Shown here one piece after another: positions 18,000-27,039 of a stretch of 64,000 bases of DNA; within the stretch, counting starts at the first letter, position 1; every line of letters starts with the position of its first letter. The stretch covers positions 297,616 to 361,615 of the forward strand of contig JAHDHL010000001.1 of assembly GCA_020631355.1 (NCBI GenBank). Direction: 5' to 3'. Under the pieces are notes generated by a model. That model searched no databases, was not told the origin of the DNA, and saw nothing but the letters and a program-made list of their open reading frames with translations. Both the position numbers and the translations under genes were made by a program. Origin of the DNA: Saprospiraceae bacterium (GTDB lineage Bacteria > Bacteroidota > Bacteroidia > Chitinophagales > Saprospiraceae).

Positions 18000-18665
18000 T
18001 CACCTCGCATAATAGGTGAAATCATACATGGCAGAATGCCATGAGGTTCCTGCTTTAAGATGGTGTAAAATCCCTTCGTTCAAAACAGTAATCACCAAGG
18101 TACAGGCAGGCTTATCCTCATACATCTTATCCCAATCCTCGCCGGTTAGTTTTTCTCGTTCGTCCCAAGACATCTGATTGTGTTTCCAAGGCATGTTTTC
18201 CACATCCTTCATTTCCACATCCAGAATTGCGATTTCCGCCACTTTCATAAAGGCTTTGTAATTCGGATTGTAACTCACATGATAGGTATCACCCGAAGAA
18301 CCCCAAGATGAGATATTCTGAAACTTAGGATTACCACTCTCCCTGAGTTGGTCCATATTATCATATTCCTCCTTGGAAATATTAACGTCCTTACCCCGCA
18401 TCAACTCCAACCAATAAGGCATTTGCTCTTTTAGGGGGTGGGTCCTGATGAAATCCTCTCCTTGTTTCTGGTCAAAAGGATAGGATTGCCAAGCAGCATT
18501 ATAAATATACCCCCTAGCAATATCGGAATAAGGTTCAAGAATAACTTGCAAGGCAAAATTTTTGGTATCCTCCACCCAATCAACATCAGGATGCACAATA
18601 CTAGCATCAATGGTCAATACATTCTTCTCAATGGATGTTATGTGAAAACTGTAAATATCAGACAT
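18000..18665 (-). CDS. Hypothetical protein
   Basis: A 221-residue soluble protein with no signal peptide or membrane segment, which I do not recognise. It opens with a beta-rich stretch (YSFHITSIEKNVLTIDASIV) and has several tryptophan-containing segments (NQMSWDEREKLTGEDWDKMY). It lies 8 nt downstream of a leftward lipoprotein gene and is probably co-transcribed with it. Its stop is 6 nt from the convergent gldE stop. Confidence 0.75.
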   Translation of the reverse strand: MSDIYSFHITSIEKNVLTIDASIVHPDVDWVEDTKNFALQVILEPYSDIARGYIYNAAWQSYPFDQKQGEDFIRTHPLKEQMPYWLELMRGKDVNISKEEYDNMDQLRESGNPKFQNISSWGSSGDTYHVSYNPNYKAFMKVAEIAILDVEMKDVENMPWKHNQMSWDEREKLTGEDWDKMYEDKPACTLVITVLNEGILHHLKAGTSWHSAMYDFTYYAR

Positions 18666-18673
18666 AGAATCAA

Positions 18674-19543
18674 TTATTTTTTAATGGCATAAGTGTTGCC
18701 TTGGTAAGTATAGGTTTCCTTTACATCCAATTCAACCAATTTCTCATTCTCATAATCCCATTCCGTACCGGTTTGGTGGGTTTGGATTTCGTAATATCCC
18801 TCTTTTGTAGGAACATAGGTAATCTCGGTTTGATTCTCATAACAAGTAGGCAGACTATCGTCGTTTCCATCGACATCACATGCTCCTGAATTATTACTGA
18901 AAGTAGTCACATTAAAAACAGATTTGAACCCTGCATTAATGGAATACAAATGTTCTCCTGACCAAAGTTCACCCATGTGCAAATCCCCCAATTCCTCAAC
19001 AATTGCAAAATCATAAGCTGAAATTCGTTGTATCTTAAAGCTTGGGGCCATTCCGTAGGTTCCTGCCATATCGAAGTATTCCACTGCGCCCATATACCAG
19101 TTGTTCTTCTTGTATTTCAAAACTCCTCCAACCAACAAAGGGGCACAAATCCTGCATTCATAATCTTCTTCGGGAGCAATAGAAACAATAAAGATGACCC
19201 TACCATCCTCCAGCTCGGTTTTGTATTCCATCTTAGCAATCAGATTCACGCCCTCACCAATCATATCCCCCATTCTTTCCTCCATTTCATTTTCGGGAAT
19301 CCTATGTTTCTCCACTATCGAATGCTGGGCCTTCGCATTGAAATTACCGTACAATGCATCGAATATGCTCATAGAGGTGGAATCTTTCAGGACAGCACTT
19401 TTTACTATATCCTCCTTTTTTTCCGGGGATACTTTCTCTTTTTTTACATCTTCTTCCAATGTATTATCCTCTACTTCTCCAGTTGTACATTGGTAAAGGA
19501 ACAAAATGCACATTGAGAACAAAAGGAAGGTCAGCTTATTCAT
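18674..19543 (-). CDS. Hypothetical exported protein or lipoprotein
   Basis: A 289-residue protein. The N-terminus MNKLTFLLFSMCILFLYQCT is a signal sequence ending at a cysteine; LYQC is a weak lipobox, so lipid anchoring is likely but not certain. The mature part begins with an acidic/lysine-rich stretch, then alternating strands with paired cysteines (YECRICAPLL, GACDVDGNDDSLPTCYE). It is the first gene of a two-gene leftward unit with the hypothetical protein at 18000-18665. No family recognised. Confidence 0.75.
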   Translation of the reverse strand: MNKLTFLLFSMCILFLYQCTTGEVEDNTLEEDVKKEKVSPEKKEDIVKSAVLKDSTSMSIFDALYGNFNAKAQHSIVEKHRIPENEMEERMGDMIGEGVNLIAKMEYKTELEDGRVIFIVSIAPEEDYECRICAPLLVGGVLKYKKNNWYMGAVEYFDMAGTYGMAPSFKIQRISAYDFAIVEELGDLHMGELWSGEHLYSINAGFKSVFNVTTFSNNSGACDVDGNDDSLPTCYENQTEITYVPTKEGYYEIQTHQTGTEWDYENEKLVELDVKETYTYQGNTYAIKK

Positions 19544-19590
19544 GATTCATGGTTTTTGTTATGGTAAATATAGTAAGAGCTTTCATAAAA

Positions 19591-19620
19591 AATGCCCATC
19601 CGTATAAACGGATGGGCATT
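19591..19620. terminator. Bidirectional terminator after hpf
   Basis: Perfect 13-bp stem (19591-19603 with 19608-19620), ATAA loop. An A-run precedes and a T-run follows, so it works in either direction. It lies just past the stop of leftward hpf. Confidence 0.85.
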
Positions 19621-19646
19621 CATTTTTTCCTGCCTATCTCAACCAA

Positions 19647-19949
19647 TTAACGCTTGGCGGCCAGTTTTTCCTTATGTTTTATGAGTTGTCTCTTTAGTGA
19701 ATCCACAGATGAATCAATGGATGCCTCGAAGGACTTTTGGGTTTCTTTAGTAATCAGTACAGTTCCGGGTACATTGACCCTAACTTCAGCAATCTTATCT
19801 TTGACCTGACCTGAATTTTCTAGCTTCAGTGACACTTCGGCACTAATAATCCTATCATAAAATTGTTCTAGTTTCGCTAGTTTCTGGTCAATGAAATCAA
19901 TCAACTTACTATCTGCGTTAAATCCTACTGCTTGTGTTTTAATCTTCAT
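19647..19949 (-). CDS. hpf: Ribosome hibernation-promoting factor, short form
   Basis: A 100-residue HPF/RaiA-family protein that binds the 30S decoding centre when growth stops. It has the beta-alpha-beta-beta-beta-alpha order, with KIKTQAVGFNADSKLIDFID, a DRIISAEVSLKLE strand, AEVRVNVPGTVL, and a basic terminal helix DSLKRQLIKHKEKLAAKR. There is no C-terminal dimerisation domain, so it is the short type. The ATG at 19949 is preferred to the TTG two codons upstream. The xerC/D-like gene lies upstream on the same strand, 286 nt away, a neighbour relation common in Bacteroidota. Confidence 0.93.
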   Translation of the reverse strand: MKIKTQAVGFNADSKLIDFIDQKLAKLEQFYDRIISAEVSLKLENSGQVKDKIAEVRVNVPGTVLITKETQKSFEASIDSSVDSLKRQLIKHKEKLAAKR

Positions 19950-20235
19950 AAGCAAGGTTGTTTTAGACTATGTTAAAGAATATTTGGTTAAAAGAATGTA
20001 GACAGCAACAGGCAGGAAAATAGCTGTAGTCATTCATTTTGTCTATTATTATAAATGTAGATTTTTACGATAGCAAAGTCAAATTTTAAACAAATTTAAT
20101 TTCGCAATTAACGTAAAATAATGTACGAACATACATTCACATATATAACATAACAAACCTCGTTTAAGTTCCTCTTTTTACGGAAAAACAAGACTTTCAA
20201 TAGGTTATAAATAGGGATTACATCCTAAGACAAAA

Positions 20236-21132
20236 TCAGTCCTGTTTTCCTTTGGGATGTGCTTTTTCGTAGACTTTTTTCAATCTATCAATCGAATTGT
20301 GGACATAAATCTGAGTGGCGGATAAATTGGCGTGCCCCAACAGTTCCTTTATCGCATTCAGATCAGCTCCCCTATTGGAAAGATGGGTTGCGAAAGTATG
20401 CCGCAGCGTGTGTGGTCCTTTCCTATCGGTAGTCGTTACGGCACCCAAGTATTTCCGGACTACATTATATAACAACTTGGGGTAGATGGGTTTTCCCTTT
20501 TCCGTTAGGAAAAGGGTTTCGCCTACATCATCAAAGGTTGCATTTCGCTCCGAAATGTATTCTTGTAATAACAGGAGTATTTCTCTTGAAATGGGAATGA
20601 TTCTTTGTTTATTCCGCTTTCCTAAAACGGTAATCGTCGATTTATCCTGATCTATATCCGTATATCCCAACCCCATCATTTCGGACTTACGGATTCCTGT
20701 GGCATAGAACAATTCTATGATTGTACGATCCCTGATACCTACATAACCATCTGGAAAGACCATATGCTCCAGAAGATTTTCCATCTGATGCTCCTCCGCA
20801 TATTCAGGTAGTCGTTTCCCGACTTTCGGAGCAATGAGCTTGGATGCCGGATTAGAGGAAATTCGGCCCTCTCTCAATAAGTATTTGAAGAACGATTTGA
20901 CCGAAGCCATTTTCCGGTGTACGGATCGGGCAGAAAGTCCCTCCTCCATCAAACTGATAATCCATGATCTCAACTGAGGGAAACTGACCTCTCCCACACT
21001 GCTTACCTCATACACATCTCGCATGTATCCAGCCAAGTGTTCCAAATCCTTGGTGTAAGCTGCTATTGTATGTTTGGAATAACGCTTCTCGTATTGGATA
21101 TAATTAAGAAAAGATGAAATGGATTCCTGCAT
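20236..21132 (-). CDS. xerC: Tyrosine recombinase XerC/XerD-like
   Basis: A 298-residue site-specific recombinase, family role resolving chromosome dimers at dif. The N-terminal SAM-like DNA-binding domain (1-100) contains YEKRYSKHTIAAYTKDL. The catalytic residues are all present: Arg148 (ATGIRKSE), Lys172 (GKRNKQR), His241 and Arg244 (HTLRHTFATHL), His267 (LGHANLS), and nucleophile Tyr276 (QIYVH). Length and motifs fit chromosomal Xer rather than an integrase of a mobile element, and no element ends are seen near it. XerC versus XerD cannot be told from one sequence; the symbol is tentative. Confidence 0.88.
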   Translation of the reverse strand: MQESISSFLNYIQYEKRYSKHTIAAYTKDLEHLAGYMRDVYEVSSVGEVSFPQLRSWIISLMEEGLSARSVHRKMASVKSFFKYLLREGRISSNPASKLIAPKVGKRLPEYAEEHQMENLLEHMVFPDGYVGIRDRTIIELFYATGIRKSEMMGLGYTDIDQDKSTITVLGKRNKQRIIPISREILLLLQEYISERNATFDDVGETLFLTEKGKPIYPKLLYNVVRKYLGAVTTTDRKGPHTLRHTFATHLSNRGADLNAIKELLGHANLSATQIYVHNSIDRLKKVYEKAHPKGKQD

Positions 21133-21406
21133 GGTATATGAATGGTCTTCAACGGATAAAACTATCCCATTTGTATATTACATGCCACTTTTTTGTAAAG
21201 AATTGCGGTTACAATATTGTGTTTAGTAACGTTCTTGGGATTGTAAGATGGGATATTGGATGAAAGGTTCATTCATTTTCCTAAAATTCTACTATTTTCG
21301 CATTCGCTCATTTAATCTTTTGAAGACGCGCGGAGTGCAAATCCCAAATCAAATCATTTGGATTAGTAGAATCATCATTTACCAATTTTAGAGACAAGGA
21401 AAGCAC

Positions 21407-22375
21407 ATGAAGTTACCTATACCCGTTTCCGTCAGCGAAATTGCTGAAAAAATCGGTGCTGAGATTATTGGCGATCCTGACAGAATGGTGTTGGGATTAA
21501 ACGAAATTCACAAGGTTGAATTCGGTGATATGACATTTGTGGACAAGGAAAAGTACTACGATGCATCATTGAATTCTGCTGCGACTTTCGTTATCATGAA
21601 TAAGCGTTATCCCTGTCCGGAGGGTAAAACCTTATTGATTTGTGATGAGCCTTTCCAAGCCTATAACAGCCTGGTCAAGGAACAACGTCCTTTTGTTCCG
21701 CTGACTGTCCAGATTAGTGATACTGCGGTTATCCATCCATCTGTCATCCTTGAACCCAATGTGGTCATCGGACATCATGTAACCATTGGTGCTAATTCCA
21801 TCATACAAGCGAATACGACGATTGTGGGTAATACCATCATAGGAGAGAATGTCAACATCCATCCTAATTCCGTTATCGGTTCAGATGCATTCTACTATAA
21901 GAGGTATGAGACGCACCATGAGAAGTGGCATTCAGGTGGCAGGGTTGTAATCGAAGACAATGTGGAAATCGGAGCTTGCTGTACCATCAATATCGGTGTA
22001 TCGGGCGATACTTTCATTGGCGCCGGAACTAAGTTTGACAGCCAGATACACATTGGCCATGGTGCTGTGGTCGGTCGAAACTGTCTATTCGCCGCACAAG
22101 TCGGAATCGGAGGCAAGGCCATTATTGAGGATGGTGTTTGCTTATACGGTCAGGTAGGTGTAGCACAAAATATTACGATTGGAGAAAAAGCTGTTGTTTT
22201 GGCCCAGTCGGGTGTATCCAAGAATTTGGAGAAAAACAAGACTTACTTTGGCTCACCTGCACAAGAAATCAGGGATACATACAAGCAATTGGCCTTATTG
22301 AGGCAACTTCCTGAAATGGCCAAGGCCATTAAGAAATTGGAAGAAATGCAGAAGAATAACAAAAGACAACCCTAA
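21407..22375 (+). CDS. lpxD: UDP-3-O-acylglucosamine N-acyltransferase, LpxD-like
   Basis: A 322-residue left-handed beta-helix acyltransferase. The N-terminal LpxD uridine-binding-like domain (1-100) has ISEVAEKI-type residues and FGDMTFVDKEKY. Hexapeptide repeats run from about 105 to 290 (VVIGHHVTIG, NTIIGENVNIHPNSVIGSDA). The catalytic histidine lies in QIHIGHGAVVGRNC, aligned with IAHNVQIG of LpxD. A short C-terminal helix follows. The gene stands alone, not in an lpxD-fabZ-lpxA cluster, so it may be a second LpxD-type enzyme; the exact sugar substrate is not certain. A strong hairpin terminator follows. Confidence 0.83.
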   Translation: MKLPIPVSVSEIAEKIGAEIIGDPDRMVLGLNEIHKVEFGDMTFVDKEKYYDASLNSAATFVIMNKRYPCPEGKTLLICDEPFQAYNSLVKEQRPFVPLTVQISDTAVIHPSVILEPNVVIGHHVTIGANSIIQANTTIVGNTIIGENVNIHPNSVIGSDAFYYKRYETHHEKWHSGGRVVIEDNVEIGACCTINIGVSGDTFIGAGTKFDSQIHIGHGAVVGRNCLFAAQVGIGGKAIIEDGVCLYGQVGVAQNITIGEKAVVLAQSGVSKNLEKNKTYFGSPAQEIRDTYKQLALLRQLPEMAKAIKKLEEMQKNNKRQP

Positions 22376-22405
22376 GGTAGGACTTGTCTGTAGGATTCAT
22401 TAGAG

Positions 22406-22439
22406 TAAAGGGAAAATGATGTCTATCATTTTCCCTTTA
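22406..22439 (+). terminator. Terminator after lpxD-like gene
   Basis: Perfect 15-bp stem (22406-22420 with 22425-22439), GTCT loop, T-containing right arm continuing into TTATTATT. It follows the lpxD-like stop by about 30 nt. Confidence 0.8.
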
Positions 22440-22590
22440 TTATTGGGACAGAATACCCAAATAATCTTGGAATTGAACTAATTTTACAACGAAATCATTA
22501 GTTAGTATTAGGAGTCATGATTCAACTTATCATAAGTTGGCATACTCCATTCACTTTATACTATTTATTATTAAAAAAACCCATCAAGAC

Positions 22591-23037
22591 ATGAGTTTAG
22601 AAACGCGTGTTATGGCTGCCCTAAAAGAGGCTATGAAAGCCAAGGACGATGCAGCCAAAAGAAGTTTGAGATCCGTTAAATCTGCTATCCTTTTGGTCAA
22701 GACTGATGGTAGTGGTAGAGAATTGGATGAAGCGGGAGAAATCAAGTTGGTCCAAAAATTAATCAAGCAAAGAAAGGACTCCTTGGCAGTATATGAGGAG
22801 CAAGGACGTGAGGATTTGGCCCAATCCGAAAGGGAAGAAATTGCCGTAATCGAGCAATTCCTACCCCAACAATTCAGCAGTGAGGAATTGGAAACTTTCA
22901 TCAAGGGCATTATTGAAAAAACCGGAGCAAGTACCATGAAAGATATGGGTAAGGTAATGGGCATGGCCAATAAGGAATTGGCAGGTAGAGCTGATGGTAA
23001 GACCGTCTCCGTAATGGTGAAGCAAATGTTGGGATAA
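22591..23037 (+). CDS. GatB/YqeY domain protein
   Basis: A 148-residue YqeY-family protein, related to the C-terminal tRNA-binding domain of GatB. The N-terminus SLETRVMAALKEAMKAKDDA, the central IKQRKDSLAVYEEQGREDLA and the C-terminal ADGKTVSVMVKQMLG are all family landmarks. The ATG at 22591 gives the family start; a longer frame from an upstream TTG adds unrelated residues. The molecular role of free-standing YqeY proteins is unclear. It is monocistronic with its own terminator. Confidence 0.92.
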   Translation: MSLETRVMAALKEAMKAKDDAAKRSLRSVKSAILLVKTDGSGRELDEAGEIKLVQKLIKQRKDSLAVYEEQGREDLAQSEREEIAVIEQFLPQQFSSEELETFIKGIIEKTGASTMKDMGKVMGMANKELAGRADGKTVSVMVKQMLG

Positions 23038-23059
23038 AACCTAACAACCAAACATAGAT

Positions 23060-23092
23060 AAAGGACCAGTCCCCAGGGCTGGTCCTTTTATT
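23060..23092 (+). terminator. Rho-independent terminator after yqeY
   Basis: A 13-bp GC-rich stem with one G-U pair (23060-23072 with 23076-23088), CCA loop, and a following TTTTATTTTTA tract. Confidence 0.88.
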
Positions 23093-23165
23093 TTTATACT
23101 CAAAATAGCTGTCAAATCATCAACAATTCAATGTTGATGCTGTTCCCTTGTTGAACTTTAGGAAA

Positions 23166-25406
23166 ATGAGTAAACAGGTAAGAACACTTTCATTCATCAT
23201 CTTTTCAATATTGTCCACACTGGCAATATTTTTTTGTTTTAAGGTTAAGGGAGAATTCAATTTCGAGCAATTCTTTCCCGAGGGAGACCCCGATCTTGAC
23301 TATTTCTATGAATTCATAGAAGAATTCGAAACAGATGATAATTTCCTTCTCGTTGCCATAGATAGGAATGAGGGTGTTTTTGAACAACAATTCCTAAATG
23401 ATTTCCATGACTTTGCATTAAAGTCCAAGAAGCTACCCTTTGTTGTTTCCAGTACTTCCATCACCCAAATCCAATATCCACAAAAAACACCATTCGGGTT
23501 TGCAGCCACACCTGCTGTCCATAGAAAGAAGCCAAGCAAATATGCCAAGGATAAGGAAAGACTCCTTGAAGACGAACGTTTCAACGGAACCCTGATATCC
23601 AGTGATGCCACATCGGCAGTAGTCGCACTCAAACTCATTGACAACATACAAATAGATGACTCAAGAGTCCTGATGTCCAAGATGGATTCCTTGGTCAACT
23701 CCTATCCTTTCCAAGAACACCATTATTTAGGACGCCCTAATTTCCAAGTGGAATTCATTGATTTACAATTCAGGGAAATCATCCTTTCCGCAGTTGTATC
23801 CGCTATTCTTGTGACCATTATCATGTGGTTCATATTCAGGAAAGGATGGGGTATATTCATTGCGCTATTATCCATTGGAATTGGAATGTTATTGTTTATG
23901 GGAATGCTCGGAGCCAGTGGTCGGACATTGAATGTAATGTCTGCGCTTTATCCGGTATTACTCATCATTGTGGGTACTTCCGATGTCATCCACATCATGT
24001 CCAAATATATTGATGAACTCCGGAAAGGGAAAACCAAGAACGAAGCCATCCGAATCAGTATCAAGGAAATCGGATTGGCTACCTTATTGACCTCTGTTAC
24101 GACCGCTGTTGGTTTCCTAACCTTACTCACTAGTAAGATTCCCCCTATCAGGGCTTTCGGTCTCAATGCTGCCATTGGTGTCATCATTGCCTACATAACA
24201 GTCCTGGGCCTTACCACGGCCATACTTTCCCTATTCAAGGTGGAACAAGTAATTCAACTAAAGGATAGAAAACCGTTCTGGGAGCCATTGATGGAACGAA
24301 TGTACCGTTTGACCAAACTTCACCCTAGGAAAATTGCCCTTGGATTGGTTTCAACCGTCCTGCTTTCCCTTTTGGGAATGTCTCTCATAACGACCAATTA
24401 TAGTATTGAGAGCAATCTTCCCATTGGTCAGAAAATCACTGAGGATTATAAATATTTCGAACAGGAATTCGCAGGATTCCGTCCGTTTGAAATTGCGGTG
24501 ATTGCACAGGATACGTTCAAGGCTAGGGATTATGCCGTATTGAAAGAAATCAATAAGGTGGAACAATTCATGAAGCAATATGATGCTGTTGGTTCGATGA
24601 ATTCCATTACCTCAGCGTATAAGAGCATCAACAGGGCATTGAATGGCAATAGGTTGTCCGCCTACCAGTTTCCAGATACGGAAGTCGCATTCGACAAAAT
24701 AGATCCATATATCAATAAGCTACCTGCTGCGTCATTGGATGTACTGGTCAGTAAGGATGGAAAGAAAGCAAGGATTACAAGTCGGATTTCGGATGTGGGT
24801 TCGGATACCATCAAGAATATAGGAGCGCGAATTGATCGTTTTATTGCGGAAGCAACCGATGCCAATGTCGTTCAATTCAGGAGAACGGGGACTGGCATCC
24901 TATTCGATAAGAATGAAGAATATGTCAGGGATTCCATACTCAACGGGCTCGGATTCGCAATCATTGTCGTGAGTATCTTTATGGGTTTACTTTTCAGAAG
25001 TTTTAAGATGGTACTCATTTCACTTGTACCTAATATCTTCCCTCTCATGATTGCAGGTGCCCTGATGGGCTATGCAGGTATTGAACTGGAAAGTGGCGTT
25101 ACGATTGTGTTTGCCATCGTATTTGGTATTGCTGTGGATGATACCATTCATTTTCTTAGCAGATACCAACTTTCCCGTAGAAAGGGCATGAGTATTGACG
25201 AGTCTATTCGAGTTACATTCCTGGAAACAGGAAAAGCCATTTGCCTGACTTCGGTTATCCTATTCTTTGGGTTCCTGGTCATGTTATTTTCCATTAATCC
25301 TCCAAGTGTTACTGTTGGCCTTATCATATCCGTCACATTGGCCAGTGCACTTCTGAGCGATATGTTCACCATTCCACTTTTGATTCGGTGGTTGTACAAG
25401 GACTGA
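23166..25406 (+). CDS. RND-superfamily exporter (MMPL type)
   Basis: A 746-residue inner-membrane transporter with the RND duplicated layout: one N-terminal helix, a periplasmic loop (about 35-200), six helices, a second helix (GLVSTVLLSLLGMSLI), a second loop (about 410-600), and five closing helices. Conserved segments are VLLIIVGTSDVIHIMSKYID in the first half and IVFGIAVDDTIHFLSRY in the second, with the paired aspartates typical of proton coupling in MMPL proteins. The ATG at 23166 is preferred to an upstream TTG. No periplasmic adaptor or outer membrane partner is adjacent, so the cargo (lipid, hopanoid or other) is unknown. Confidence 0.88.
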   Translation: MSKQVRTLSFIIFSILSTLAIFFCFKVKGEFNFEQFFPEGDPDLDYFYEFIEEFETDDNFLLVAIDRNEGVFEQQFLNDFHDFALKSKKLPFVVSSTSITQIQYPQKTPFGFAATPAVHRKKPSKYAKDKERLLEDERFNGTLISSDATSAVVALKLIDNIQIDDSRVLMSKMDSLVNSYPFQEHHYLGRPNFQVEFIDLQFREIILSAVVSAILVTIIMWFIFRKGWGIFIALLSIGIGMLLFMGMLGASGRTLNVMSALYPVLLIIVGTSDVIHIMSKYIDELRKGKTKNEAIRISIKEIGLATLLTSVTTAVGFLTLLTSKIPPIRAFGLNAAIGVIIAYITVLGLTTAILSLFKVEQVIQLKDRKPFWEPLMERMYRLTKLHPRKIALGLVSTVLLSLLGMSLITTNYSIESNLPIGQKITEDYKYFEQEFAGFRPFEIAVIAQDTFKARDYAVLKEINKVEQFMKQYDAVGSMNSITSAYKSINRALNGNRLSAYQFPDTEVAFDKIDPYINKLPAASLDVLVSKDGKKARITSRISDVGSDTIKNIGARIDRFIAEATDANVVQFRRTGTGILFDKNEEYVRDSILNGLGFAIIVVSIFMGLLFRSFKMVLISLVPNIFPLMIAGALMGYAGIELESGVTIVFAIVFGIAVDDTIHFLSRYQLSRRKGMSIDESIRVTFLETGKAICLTSVILFFGFLVMLFSINPPSVTVGLIISVTLASALLSDMFTIPLLIRWLYKD

Positions 25407-25416
25407 TGGTTAGGGA

Positions 25417-25465
25417 GGCATGTCAGATGTCAGGAATATGAATTGAACCTGATATCTGACATGCC
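25417..25465. terminator. Bidirectional terminator hairpin
   Basis: An 18-bp inverted repeat (25417-25434 with 25448-25465, one G-T pair) with a 13-nt loop between convergent genes. Confidence 0.8.
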
Positions 25466-25474
25466 TATATCTCA

Positions 25475-26935
25475 TTAGAATTTATAATAGCATTTTACTT
25501 TTCCATTTCCTCTTTTCCTTACTCCGCGCTTATCCTGGGATTTCCACTTTCCATCCCTTTCCCTCAATTTGAATGGATTGACCTTTAGGGCAAAGTAAAG
25601 ATCAGAACCCGTGAAATTAGAAGACCCCATCAAACTGGCCAGATTTTCCGAACCAATCGTTATCCAGCCCAATCGTAGTGCCAAACCAACATGTACCTGA
25701 TCGTAATTCAACATACTTACAGGTAGCATTGCTCCGAACCATCTACTTTCAAACCTTGGTGTAATGGCCAATACATCTGTACGCACAATCCTATTCCTAC
25801 CCAATGGTACATGCTGTATGATAAGACCATTGATAAAAACATTGGGTGTAATGGAATAATCCGCCTGGATACTCAATGCCGTGGGAAGCATTAGCGTAAA
25901 ACCATTTCCTTGGGCGGATTGATTAGAGCCATAGACATCACTATTCGCCAAATCAATAAAATCCTGATATTCCGTCAAAGCGAAATAATCATCCAAATCT
26001 ATATTCGTAGCTGTATTCAGGTCTATGTTACTGAAACGATGTTGTTCTGCATTCTGGTTGAAATTGATATATCCCAAATCCAGAATGGATGCGCCAATTT
26101 TCAGGACATAACCATCATCATATGCCCTCTCAACCAGATAAGTGGCACCTATATCCAAGGAAATACCTCCTCCATTCCTCTTGATACCATTGAATTCCTG
26201 ATCCTCTACATAAGTATTCGTAAGGCCGAATTCCACATCCCCGGTGAGGAATTCGATTTCATTGTCCGGTCTTTTTACCAAGCCTGTTGTCCTGTAACTG
26301 TTCATATAGAATCCCTCGTAACCCATAAGGTACTTGGCATTGACTCCAAACGATAGATTATAACCATTATTGTAACCGTAATGCAAACCTATTTCTGACC
26401 AAGCAGCACCTGCCATCTTGAACGGTTTTACCAAAAACTCATCATCCAATTCTTCAGAATCGAATTCCCTATATCCAAGAATGCCCGGCAAGTCCCTTGT
26501 ACCTCCTGCAGCTCTTACTGCCGTCATGATACCAAAACTATGTTGATTATTCAGATTGAATAGGAATGAGGGCCCCATGATTTGGGTATTGTTTTGGGCG
26601 TAGTACACATCATCACCCGTATTGTAATCAGCGACAAGAGCATCTGCTGGTATTTGGTTCTCATTCTCAACTGTGGAGACGAGGACAATATTGTCGGAAT
26701 TCCGAAGGACCTGCCCCAAGTTTGCATTCCGTACGAAAGCATAATTATTATCCGTAAACTGTTCAAGACTTATGATATTCAAGTCCCAAGAATAAGGAAG
26801 ATGTGTTCCTGATGACGGATTCAGATACAATCCATTAACTCCTGAATAATTCTCAATTCTGAGACCAATACGGTCTTGGCTGATTGCTAGATTTCCAATG
26901 GACAGAAGCAATAAGATGGCAAGTAGGTTCTTCAT
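25475..26935 (-). CDS. DUF5723-like outer membrane protein
   Basis: A 486-residue exported protein with signal peptide MKNLLAILLLLSIGNLAISQ. The mature start RIENYSGVNGLYLNPSSGTH and many amphipathic strands (NGYNLSFGVNAKYLMGYEGF, YVLKIGASILDLGYINF) fit the DUF5723 family of Bacteroidota outer-membrane beta barrels. The basic C-terminus after WKSQDKRGVRKRGNG is unusual but short. It is transcribed alone. The family has no assigned function. Confidence 0.8.
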   Translation of the reverse strand: MKNLLAILLLLSIGNLAISQDRIGLRIENYSGVNGLYLNPSSGTHLPYSWDLNIISLEQFTDNNYAFVRNANLGQVLRNSDNIVLVSTVENENQIPADALVADYNTGDDVYYAQNNTQIMGPSFLFNLNNQHSFGIMTAVRAAGGTRDLPGILGYREFDSEELDDEFLVKPFKMAGAAWSEIGLHYGYNNGYNLSFGVNAKYLMGYEGFYMNSYRTTGLVKRPDNEIEFLTGDVEFGLTNTYVEDQEFNGIKRNGGGISLDIGATYLVERAYDDGYVLKIGASILDLGYINFNQNAEQHRFSNIDLNTATNIDLDDYFALTEYQDFIDLANSDVYGSNQSAQGNGFTLMLPTALSIQADYSITPNVFINGLIIQHVPLGRNRIVRTDVLAITPRFESRWFGAMLPVSMLNYDQVHVGLALRLGWITIGSENLASLMGSSNFTGSDLYFALKVNPFKLRERDGKWKSQDKRGVRKRGNGKVKCYYKF

Positions 26936-27039
26936 AACATATCACTTTTCGAAATAACGACTCCCAAATCGTCATTCGTATAATTGTTGAAAAAATGTTA
27001 AGAAGTGTCGTATCCTAGCTTTTGTCCAAGGAGGGTCTA

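Noticed and set aside
20236-21132. Integrase of a mobile element
   Set aside because: Length, motif spacing and placement upstream of hpf fit chromosomal XerC/D; no attachment-site repeats or element cargo seen.
21133-21406. rpsU or a tRNA between xerC and lpxD-like genes
   Set aside because: No small basic frame or tRNA-like T-loop sequence was found in the gap.
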